The notes under the pieces were generated by a model, which was given only the letters and a program-made list of their open reading frames with translations, made no database searches and was not told where the DNA came from. A stretch of DNA of 64,000 nt, from contig NC_092326.1 in assembly GCF_036785885.1 (NCBI RefSeq), forward strand, positions 39,270,287-39,334,286, read 5' to 3'. The first letter of the stretch is position 1; each line of letters starts with the position of its first letter. A program made the position numbers and the translations under genes. This DNA is from Coffea arabica (lineage: Eukaryota > Streptophyta > Magnoliopsida > Gentianales > Rubiaceae). Below are positions 40,096 to 49,558 of the stretch, one piece after another.

Positions 40096-43000
40096 TTAGT
40101 ACCATGTAGAATGACGAGGAGGTTCAAAATCATGCTCATCTTCCGACCGATTAGAGTAAGAATATGGCATTTGCATTTGATTTTCTTCATGTGAATGGGA
40201 AGAAATATATGAACCATATTGCTCATCTCTTAAGTTTGATGACGCACTAGATGAACCATGATTAAAATGTGGCAATGGTGGTGGATTTGATCCAAATTCA
40301 TCACCTCTATGGTAGTAACTGAACCCTCGATAGTGTAAACTATCATTGGTGCTACTGGATGAACCATAATTGTGTCCATAATAACTAATGCTACGTGAAT
40401 CAAATGCAGATTCGTCATGATGTATTCCAGCTGGCCGATTATAATATCCACCAGTAGAAACACTAGTGGACCTTTGAAGATGGCTAGGCCCACCATATGA
40501 TCCAGTAGAAACACTAGTGAACCTCTGAAGATGGCTAGGTCCAGCATATGATCCGTATTCAGAGCAATAAGAAGTAGAGCCTGCAAGTGATCGCTCAAAT
40601 TCATGTCCTAACCACCTAGTATCCAAACTTTTACCAGAATCATAGACTCCATATGAATTACCTATATTCAAATCTTGCATGTGCTCATGAAATTCAGAAT
40701 ATCTCCTAGAATTTGTGTTGTAAGAAGAGTCACCTTTACTTGAAAATTCAGTTATTTTGCTCAAATATTGCCGATGTGCTTCTATACCAGGACGATATCC
40801 ATGATCAGTGTCTTGAGTAGCATAATAGTTATCATCTCCTTGACCCCATGACATGTCACCAGTATATTGGCTATCATGATAGTTACCACCACTACCACTA
40901 CCATAAACATTTTTTGGTTGAGAATGTCTCATGTTCGCCCCTCCTTCATCATCATTACTGCTGTCATCTTTTTCACTGCTAGAACTTTTGGTAGAAGAAG
41001 ATGAAATGGATTTTGATATAACTTTTTTCTTCCCAGTACCCTTGCTTTTGCTCGTAGATGCTCGCTCCTTATGTTTCTTTTTCATACCAGTTATGAATTG
41101 GGACAAAGGCATATCATTATCATGATCACTGTCATGACTTTGTTCTCTCCCTTCACTTTCACTGATGGCCTTATCCAACCAACTCAAATCATTTTCATGA
41201 ATCAATGACGGCTCATTTTCTTGGACCTACTCATCTAATATATCATTTTCATCAAAAATGTGATTTAAATCAATTGGATCATAAAAATCATCAGTGTCAT
41301 TTTTGTACATCAAATTCTTCACTCTAAGCCGTATGTTGTAGTGCACGAATACCAACTTGTGCAACTTTTCAATTGCCAATCGATTTCGAAGTTTTGTATG
41401 TATCAAAGATCATGTACTCCAATTTCTTTCACAGCCAGATGATGTACAAGTTTGACTTAGAACTTTAATTGCAATATTTCTTAAATTAGGAGCTTCTTCA
41501 CCATACATATTCCACCATTCAGCTATTAAAAACATATAACTTAAAAAAAATACAATTTTAGTTATGCATATATAATAAGTATCATTAAAATAACATACTA
41601 ATGCATAATATAATTTAAAAAACAAAATCGTAGTTATGAACCTGGTAAAGATGCAGCTACTGCCTTAATTGCAAGTGCACTTCCAAACTCTCCAATTTTG
41701 TTCACGAATGTGTTTATCTAAGAATATTACAGAGTTAGAATATTAATAATTTTCTTAAATTTATACAGTAATGCAAGTAAATAAACAATAGCTACTTTGT
41801 GTACCTCGTTCATTGCTTTTGCTTGCACTTCTAAATTTGGTTCAAGTCTTTTGATTACTTCTTTCAATCCCCTTCTAACTTCAGACGTGTTAAATTCACA
41901 AGTGCCGGAATATTGAAGAGCGGGATTTAAGAAATATGTTGGGCCAATGACATAAAAAAATCAAGTGAGTAAATTTTTAACACAAAATAATTTGTTTAAA
42001 AGAAATATTTATTTATAACTGTCAAATGCTTATTACCTGCTGCATGCAAGTTTCGATGTAACTGCCTATATCATCTGTTATCAATGATATCCCAATACTT
42101 TTCATAGTCTTTCACTGCACTTTGGATTGCCATTTTAGCCCTATCCATTGCCTCATATATAATGGATGGTGTGGATTTTTTATCCTGATCAATCACTTTT
42201 AAAACTTTCACTAGCGGTTCCATGATTGCACATACCCGCCGTACCTTTTTCCAAAATCTTTCTGACAAAATCAAGTCAGACACTTCAACAGCTTCTTCCC
42301 TTCTTTTAGAACTGCTATTATACTCCTGCCACTCATTTGAAGTACACATTCGTTTCAATTCGGTAGAATGACGAAGAAGACTTTCCATTGCAATGAACTC
42401 GGTAGCAAATCTTGTTATGCCGGGTCGCAATAACTCTCTATGATTTGTATATGTCTTCATTAGGTTGACCACTTTGTCACTATTGTATATAAAATTGGTA
42501 ATTCTCTTACCTTGTTTGATAGCATCCTTTATTGACTTCATCTGACCAATGTCTTCTAGCATCAAATCAATGCAATGTGCAGCACATGGTGACCAAAACA
42601 AATGCTTCCTTTTCTTCATCAGTTGCTCTCTGGCTGCCTTCATGCTAGATTCGCTATCAGTGACAATTTGTACAATATTTTGTTCTCCAATGGAATCCAC
42701 AACTTTATCCATTAAAGATAAGACAAAGTTTGCAGTCTTTACCTTGTTTGTACAATCGATAGAGCTGTGGTATATCATGTCTCTATCACAGTACACCATG
42801 AAATTAATGATTGGATGCTTTGTCCGAGTACTCTAGCCATCACAAATGATTGTGCACCCATATGTTTTCCATTTATGTTTAATGGAACTAATGTATTGGT
42901 CAACATCTGTCATCTCCTCATTCAAATATTCACTTCCAATTTGTTTACCTGTTGGCCCTTTAATTCCAGTTCCAGCACTAGCAATAGTGTCAATCATCGA

Positions 43001-43798
43001 TTGATAATAAAGACCACTATCAGCCGCATGAAATGGTATGGCATTAAAATGAAAAATTTTGCAACTGCCTTACCAACTTTTTTGGTATTTTCTTTGGAAA
43101 ACAAACTTTTTATTGACTTATTTTTGGAGGGAAACATGTATGGATCAACTCCTTTTGGCCCCAAAACTCCTTCCTTGAGTTTAAAACTCTGTGACAAAGC
43201 TCTTTTATTTCTAGAGGACAGTAGATTCGGTATACTTGAACTGGTACTCCCTGCAATATAGCACATAAAAAATTATAATTTTTTTATTAAATAAGTCTTG
43301 TAATCTAAAAATGTTATATTAATTCTTAGATATTTCTACATACATACCAGATGTAAAATTCATAGTTGGCTGACCTCTAGATATAGAATGCCTACGTTGC
43401 TCTTCCATAAATCTCATGTATCTACTTTCTTCCATAGCTCGCTTATATTGCTTTCTTTTCAAAACTTCCATTTCTTCTTCATTAAGCTCGAAAATATTAT
43501 CATCTTCATCATCCTCATTTTCATTAAGTAGATTGATGGACGAAAGCAATGATTCTTTTTTCTTTTGTGTTGCAGCTCTTGCATTATTACCTTCTTTCAA
43601 GTGTTTCTTTAAAAGCTCTGTTACATCTCTTGGAGCTGCCGGACATGCCTCTACTTGTCCTGCTACATGTCCAATATGTTGTTTCATTCTTGTAATTCCT
43701 CCGTGTACAATTTTACCACAATAATTACACTTTGCAACCTTTCTATCATTACCAACTGGAGTAGCATAATCCCAACCAATGTCTTGATTTCGAGCCAT
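40096..43798 (-). pseudogene. hAT transposase (BED finger, DUF659, hAT dimerisation), disrupted
   Basis: Five exon-like blocks on the minus strand: 43798-43348, 43250-42037, about 41937-41805, 41717-41642 and 41522-40096. The first encodes a BED-type finger (CNYCGK, then MKQHIGHVAGQVEAC). The second is DUF659-like with the RNase H-fold motif IVTDSESSMKAAR and SPCAAHCIDLMLEDI. The last has the dimerisation core SSGCERNWST and HKLVFVHYN, then a Ser/Tyr/Gly/His-rich tail of more than 300 residues. In-frame stops at 42833-42835, 42068-42070, 41410-41412 and 41227-41229, one single-base frameshift near 43060 and a lost acceptor before the third block make it non-functional as read. Confidence 0.85.
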
Positions 43799-43853
43799 TT
43801 TATACTGTCCCTACATTAATTAAATAATTGTAGATGTGATGTTAAATATATCA

Positions 43854-44270
43854 ATATGCATTATTTAGATAATAATAAAATTATTTGAAAATTATCTAAG
43901 TATATTAAATTTTTTCTAATCAAGTTTAATTATGCAAGGTAATATGCATTTTTAGATAATAATAAAATTATTTTATATTATCTAAATATATTAAATTTTT
44001 TCTAGTCAAGTTTAATTATGTACGGTATGATGCATTATTTAGATAATAATAAAATTATCTAAGTCTATTAAATTTTTTCTAATCAAGTTTAATTATGCAA
44101 ATCAATATGCATTATTTAGATAATAATAAATTTTTTTATTATCTAAATATATTAAATTTTTTCTAATCAAGTTTAATTATACAAGGTAATATGCATTTTT
44201 AGATAATAATAAAATTATTTTTTTATTATCTAAATATATTAATTCTAATCAAGTTTAATTATGCCAGGTA
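43854..44270. repeat. Five tandem copies of an about 85-bp AT-rich unit
   Basis: Units start near ATGCATTATTTAGATAATAA and contain TTAAATTTTTTCTAATCAAG. Each also contains self-complementary TTTAGATAAT/ATTATCTAAA and could fold. The array lies upstream of the transposase coding start inside the hAT element, so it may be part of that element's 5' regulatory region. Confidence 0.85.
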
Positions 44271-45161
44271 ATTTATACTTTGACAATTTGCCCAATTCAA
44301 TTTTTTGTTTAACTAACTGCAACCAACTCTTTCTTTTTTTTTTTACTTTTTCTAATTAATTTGCCTAAAATCATTTTAACCAACATAATTGAGATACATG
44401 AAAATAAACAAATTACATTTATGATCATTAAAATGTATCCAAATAATCACTACATATTTTTTAACTAAAATTTAGATAATAGACTACTAATACAAATTAA
44501 TCATATACTTAATAATATGTAAAAAATGTCAAAAAGCATTACTTAAATTTACAAATACCTAAATATCATATCTGAATGCTAAATTTAAAAAAATTAAAAT
44601 TGATAAGTTATTTTGAAAGAAAATGCGGACCTGTTGACTGATGCTTGGGTTTAAGATTAGGAGCCTAATCTCTTAATTACTTGGGCCAAAGCTGGACTTT
44701 ACATGCTTCTAATTTTTCCTTCAATTTTTTTCCCTATGGCTGGCTTCGGTACAAAAGCCCATCTTCTGTTTAGTGCAGCCGCAAGTCATTCAGTTTGTTT
44801 AGTGCACTTGCGGATTCTTCCCTTCGGTTTGTTTAGTGCAGCCGCAAGTCACTAGATTCTTCCCTTCAATTTTAGCCATTTCTTCCTCTAACTCTTCCCT
44901 TCATTTTTTTTTCCCAATTTCCGTTGATCAGTTTTTTCACCTCCTTCACGGCCAGATAAGGTGGAAATTGAAGAGCCGGCCATCACCTTTACTCTTTCTT
45001 TTGCTTTCCCTTTCCCGCTATTGTTGTCTTCCTCTAACAGCCTGCCGTCACCTCTATTTTGAGCCGCAGCCGGACGATGAAGAAATTGCAGAACCGATCG
45101 GCTTGTTTCTCCAGCCGGCCATCACCTTTATTCTGGAGTGAACCTCAAAAACTAGTGATGG

Positions 45162-45224
45162 ATTGCAAAAATTGCAGAACGATGAAGAAATTGCAGAAAT
45201 TGCAGAACGATGAAGAAATTGCAG
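45162..45224. repeat. Short tandem repeat of GAAATTGCAGAA-type units
   Basis: AAATTGCAGAACGATGAAG recurs head to tail, with another related unit at about 45075-45095. It lies in the 5' region of the hAT element. No function assigned. Confidence 0.7.
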
Positions 45225-45633
45225 GAATTGCTGGTATGCTTCTCTTTATCCCCACTTTTTCCTTGTCTTTGTGGCTGCAAAATGAAACAATAAAGCATGG
45301 GAAAAGACTGCAACACCGTGTGGACCACCCCTTGTAATTGTAGTTTTGTTTGGTTTTGTAAAAGGCTATGCAACAGCCGTAGCTAACTGTGGTGCGATGC
45401 CTTATGTGTCCTTTCGGTGTCGATTCTTTTTTTGTTTGGTTTTGGCTTCCCAATTGGTGTGTAAACTTGTTAGCCGGTACATATCCGAGTTGAATCCGAA
45501 AATTTGGCCGTTATCTTTCTACACGGTGCTAATTTGGACGATATCGGCTGATTCGGAGTGATTCAAATCGGATATTGTGTAATCGGCGTTTCAGGTATCG
45601 GTATCGGAACGGCACCTGCCGTTCCGGTTATGA

Positions 45634-45663
45634 CTCGGCCGAGTTGTCTCGGACTCGGCCGAG
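45634..45663. repeat. Two CTCGGCCGAG palindromes 20 bp apart in the hAT right subterminal region
   Basis: Perfect 10-bp palindromes at 45634-45643 and 45654-45663, two helical turns apart. A one-mismatch version, CTCAGCCGAG, lies at 33679-33688 in the left end. Repeated subterminal motifs are where hAT transposases usually bind; that role is inferred. Confidence 0.6.
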
Positions 45664-46499
45664 TTGGCGAACCCTGGTCTCGGCCTAATCCGAGCCGAGA
45701 CCACGACGAAACGTTTCTGAGATACGTGACAGGCCGAAACGTCACCGTGAAGGATTGGAACGACCGAATCACACCGAGTAATTCTGAGTCATCTCGAGTC
45801 AACTTGAATTTTTATTATTTTTACTAATTTTTTTAATTATTTTTGTTTATCTTTTTTTTTTACAATTTTTAGAATATTAAATATTTCACAAATTCGCGTC
45901 TCGCCGAGACTGCAATCGATATGTCGAGACCGATGTGAAACGGTCCAAATCGCGACCGCGACTTTGAACCATGCATACAAAGCATTTCTAATCCGCTAGA
46001 GAAACAGTGGCAATTGCTTGCTCATAAACCTCTCTAATTCTCTAACCCCCCCCCCCAAGCTCTTTTCCAACCTCATATAATCAAACCCAGCATTATAATT
46101 CAAATAATTCTTCCTAACTTCATCCTCATATTCAAACCTCCTCTTCCCCACAACACCATCCTCAATCCACTCCTTATCTCCATACAACTTTCTCAAAAGC
46201 AACAAACTTCCTACACAACTCCTCAGCCCTCCCTTTGGCAACATGATCAAGCACAAACTTATATATACATCTTTCCCTCTCCACATCCTTATTTTTCTCT
46301 TCAAACTCTGCAAATCCCACAAACAATTACTCAGCATGCTCGTCATTGCCTACTGACTTATCAACAGCCCTCTCAAAATAATTCCTTGCCCAAGAAATCT
46401 CGTCATTCTTCACCTCAAACTCAACAAACTTAATCCAAGAAGTCGCCTTGGGATGGCATTTTACAAATCTCTCAAAAATCACCTGTTAGTGTGGCTTTA

Positions 46500-46550
46500 G
46501 TCCCACATCGCTAATAGCAAAGGAAATTCTTTCCTTTGTTACCTATAAAT
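46500..46550 (+). promoter_or_regulatory. snRNA-type bipartite promoter (USE + TATA) inside the LTR
   Basis: GTCCCACATCG (46500-46510, G from the preceding TTTAG) is followed after exactly 33 nt by TATAAAT (46544-46550). Element and spacing equal those of the U2 gene in this window. The same arrangement recurs in the other LTR copies, including the inverted one at the right end. Confidence 0.7.
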
Positions 46551-47139
46551 ATAGGGGTTCTATGATAGGATTAAGTGCACTAAACTAAGAGAGCATTAGT
46601 GGGTTATTTGGGCCTTTGAATCGTTAAGCTTTTTGTTCAGTTAAATATTTTGGGCTCTCTTGTGTTTTAGTATTAGGTGTTTTGGGTCTAAAAACACTTT
46701 TCTAAGACATTTTTGTACTCTCTTTTTCATAATAAAATATTAATCTTCCTCCACGCGTGGATGTAGGTCAATTTGACCGAACCAAGTAAATTTCTGAATT
46801 TCTGTTTTATTTATTTCTGCTCTGTTATTTGTCTTTTGGGGTTGCCACAAAATCCAAAATCTCCGATTAACAATGAGTGTGTCCTATAGAATGAGTGGAC
46901 CCTACAGGCTTACCTCACAAACAAGTCTTACTGGCCCTACAAGAGGACCACTGACCCCACAAGTGGACCCCACGGACCCCCACAGGCAGGCCCTATTGGT
47001 CCCACAGGCGGACCCCACAAACAGGCCCTACTGGTCCCACAGGCAGATCCCACAAATGGACCAGTGTTCAAGAATATCTTTTCTGATGTGGAAGATCAGA
47101 TTTAACTGCAACCACAGAGCATACTCAGAATAACCTCTA

Positions 47140-47151
47140 GTTCTGATATCA
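47140..47151 (-). other. Primer-binding site next to the minus-oriented LTR
   Basis: On the minus strand TGATATCAGAAC directly follows the LTR end CCTAACA with a three-base gap. It differs at two positions from TGGTATCAGAGC, the initiator tRNA-Met primer site used by many plant LTR elements. This confirms that the repeats are retroelement LTRs. Confidence 0.65.
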
Positions 47152-47913
47152 GTTTGTTAGGACTTACCCCAGGAAATTGACGAAAGGATTTTTGGCAACC
47201 CCAAATGACAAATAACAAAACAGAAACAAATAAAACAGGAACACAAAAATTTACGTGGTTCATTCAAATTGACCTACGTCCGTCCACGGGTGGAGGAGGA
47301 GTAATATTTTACTATGAAAAAAAAAGTACAAAAATGCCTTAAGAAAGTGTTTATAAGCCCAAGACACCTAATACTAAAACATAAGAGAGCCCAAAATATT
47401 TAACTCAATAAAAGGTTTAATGATCCAAAAGTCCAAATAGCCCACTAATATTCTTTTGATTTGGTGCACTTAATTCTATCATAGAACCCCTATATTTATA
47501 AGTAACAAAGGAAAAAATTTCCTTTGCTAGATGTGGGACACGCCAAGGTAGTGATTTGTCCTACATCGCTAATAGCAAAGGAAATTCTTTTCTTTGTTAC
47601 CTATAAATATAGGAGTCCTATGATAGAATTAAGTGCACCAAACCAAGAGAGTATTAGTGGGTTATTTGGACTTTTGGGCCATTAAACCTTTTGTTCAGTT
47701 AAATATGTTGGGCTCTTTTGTGTTTTAGTGCATTTAATCCTATCATAGGACCTCTATATTTATAAGTAACAAAGGAAAGAATTTCCTTTGCTATTAGCGA
47801 TGTGGGACTAAAGCCACACTAACATCACCTGCGCCCTCTCCACCTCATTGTACCTCAATTCAAACCTCATGATATAGGGCAACCAGCCTTGTAGGTCCGA
47901 TTGCCAGCCCATC

Positions 47914-48250
47914 CACGGTCGGATTTAAGGTGGGGGAATTGGGGGCACGGCCCCACTGCTCCCCTTAAATTCCTATAATATGCATAAAATTTTGATATTA
48001 TTTTAAGTGTGTCCCCAAAGTTTTTTTATGAAATAAGTGAAAGAATTACGTGATATTTTAAATTGGTTCATGAACTAATATTCTAAAAGGATATATAGGT
48101 CACAAAATTCCATTTGAAATAAGTTTAATTTTTTCTTTCATTTTAACTTATTGGTAAATATTTTTTTACTTAAAAAACTAACAAAAGAGTAGGAAAAAAA
48201 TTTTAGTGTTAATTTTGCCCCCACTGAAAATTTTTTTTGGCTCCGCCACT
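47914..48250. mobile_element. Small DNA-transposon-like element (337 bp)
   Basis: It interrupts the crooked neck-like pseudogene, whose reading resumes on both sides (WQSDLQGWLPYI rejoins when it is removed). The ends are CACGGTCGGAT and, reverse complemented, AGTGGCGGAGCC, with GGGGGCA-type subterminal tracts. Flanking CATC on both sides may be part of a longer decayed duplication. No coding capacity. Confidence 0.6.
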
Positions 48251-48640
48251 CATCTAACTCTCGAAAATCTGGCTAGCAGCGGCAATGTTGCACAACCATC
48301 TCCTCCATGTTCCGGGCGTGATTGATGAACCCATTTCTCATCTCAAATTCAGCATATTTCAACAGCATGCTTTGATCTCGATAGCGTGCCTCCAGGACAC
48401 GTTCCGTTTGGGAACGGGCGCGGTTGAAATCTTGCTGGCATTCTTCCCACCTGGCGTAATTAATCGAAAGGCTCGTATTCCATCGGCCACGACTGATTGC
48501 TTGAGTTTTTGGGTCGGTATTCCTCGAGCTTGATTGAATCTGTGATATTTTGCTTGGGCACAGGCGGATATGGGATTAATGGAGTTCGCAAGATTCCCGG
48601 CAAAGTTGCTCGGAGGTAATTTATCCAGTGGCAAACAAGA

Positions 48641-49558
48641 GTTCATTCGGTACTGGAAGTTTTGATATCCGAAACCCAAAGGGTTTATGATTCGGAGTTA
48701 GGACTAGAGTTCTATTTGGAGGAACGACAAGAAGAAGAGAGTACATGCAAACAAGAAAAAGAATACATGCATAAATATAATGAAGACAAATATTATCCAA
48801 TGAAATCAAATTTGGACATTTATGGCCTTTAGTCGTCGGTACAAATAATAATACAAAAGTTTTAAATTTTGTCGTTTGATAAAACTGAAAAGTGTGAATA
48901 TGTTACTGAATTGTCAAATAGTAATTTGAAGCAAATTTTGTCTATATAAAAAATTAAGTGTCACTTGATTTAATTTATTCAGATGTTCTATATTTGATTA
49001 TCAAACGAATTTGAACATTTGAATTCATTAAATTTGAATGTTGAATTGAATTATCATAATAGTAATATTAAAAGACTTATCATCGATAATTAAAATCTAT
49101 AAATCTATAAATAGTTGTTTTAAAAAAAAAATTTTGTGTATGATGTTAAGATTCCAATCCATCGTTCCAAGTATTGCACACTATGCAAATAGGCCATCAC
49201 ATTATCAATTACACACAGGCAGCGGTACAAAAGAATGTTACTGGAAATTTTAAAAAAAAAAGAAAAGAAAAGAGAAAGGAAGCATAGACAAGAAAGGTAC
49301 TCAGGTAATTATTATTGTTGACCACAAAATTCTTGCAGAGGCCTGCTTTCTGAGTTTTACTATACGCCAATGCCATGCTATACAAATAAATCTAACTCAT
49401 TGTTAAATGTTGTGGCCGTTTTTCATGGCTCACAATATTACAACTTTATTTATATCTTCACAATGTTAATAATGTTTTATTATGATAGCGAAGCCACATT
49501 CCTTCCCTCCTCCGAGGAAAAAGAAGGCATTGAAGGAGATCCACTTGAATGTTCTTGT
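48641..49558. other. Intergenic stretch before the SKU5-similar gene
   Basis: AT-rich, no gene recognised. GTTTGATAAAACTGAA near 48877 and the inverse-like TTGATTATCAAACG near 48994 may be ends of a degraded MITE. The 3' UTR of the SKU5-similar gene must lie within about 49250-49558. Confidence 0.45.

Larger units (their letters stand above)
33666..45973 (-). mobile_element. hAT-superfamily DNA transposon, 12.3 kb, carrying a nested LTR retroelement
   Basis: The ends are CATGGTTCGAAG (left) and, reverse complemented, CATGGTTCAAAGTCGCGG (right). It is flanked by an 8-bp target-site duplication with one mismatch, CGTACAAA (33658-33665) and CATACAAA (45974-45981), the length typical of hAT. It splits the crooked neck-like pseudogene exactly at the duplication. 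Inside, on the minus strand, is a BED-finger/DUF659/hAT-dimerisation transposase. A 5.7-kb LTR element is inserted near the left end (33849-39585), so the original transposon was about 6.6 kb. Both subterminal regions are rich in CTCGGCCGAG-like motifs. A 363-bp relative sits at 62504-62866. Confidence 0.88.
46484..47824. mobile_element. 1.34-kb insertion made of LTR copies in alternating orientation
   Basis: Flanked by a 5-bp duplication TCACC (46479-46483 and 47825-47829) inside the crooked neck-like pseudogene. Its ends are TGTTAGTGTGGC and the inverse GCCACACTAACA, so it is an inverted repeat overall. Parts: plus-oriented LTR 46484-46872; filler 46873-47139 rich in CCCCACAGG-like repeats; minus-oriented LTR about 47155-47548 with an adjacent primer-binding site; plus-oriented partial LTR about 47549-47728; minus-oriented partial LTR about 47729-47824. 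It has no coding capacity. Confidence 0.8.
45974..48640 (-). pseudogene. Crooked neck-like (CRNKL1/CLF1) pseudogene, N-terminal half, interrupted by two insertions
   Basis: Minus-strand pieces in protein order: about 48640-48251 (PKQNITDSIKLEEYRPK, ARSQTERVLEARYRDQSMLL, KYAEFEMRNGFINHARN), 47913-47830 (QGWLPYI, FELRYNEVERAQ) and 46478-45982 (VIFERFVKCHPK, RNYFERAVDK, VGKRRFEYEDEVRKN, VYEQAIATVSLA). All correspond to N-terminal HAT repeats of crooked neck-like. Frame changes and stops occur throughout. Between the last piece and the C-terminal half, a segment of about 15 residues found in the family is missing. The gaps are a 1.34-kb LTR cluster and a 337-bp element. Confidence 0.83.

Noticed and set aside
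43854-44270. CRISPR-like regularly spaced repeats
   Set aside because: Units are contiguous tandem repeats with no unique spacers, in a plant nuclear transposon.
45558-45827. Open frames in the hAT right end
   Set aside because: They cover GC-rich subterminal repeats of the transposon, without start context or similarity.
46484-47824. Cassandra-type element with 5S rRNA-like promoter
   Set aside because: The LTR contains no 5S rRNA-like sequence; the promoter motifs are of the snRNA USE/TATA type.
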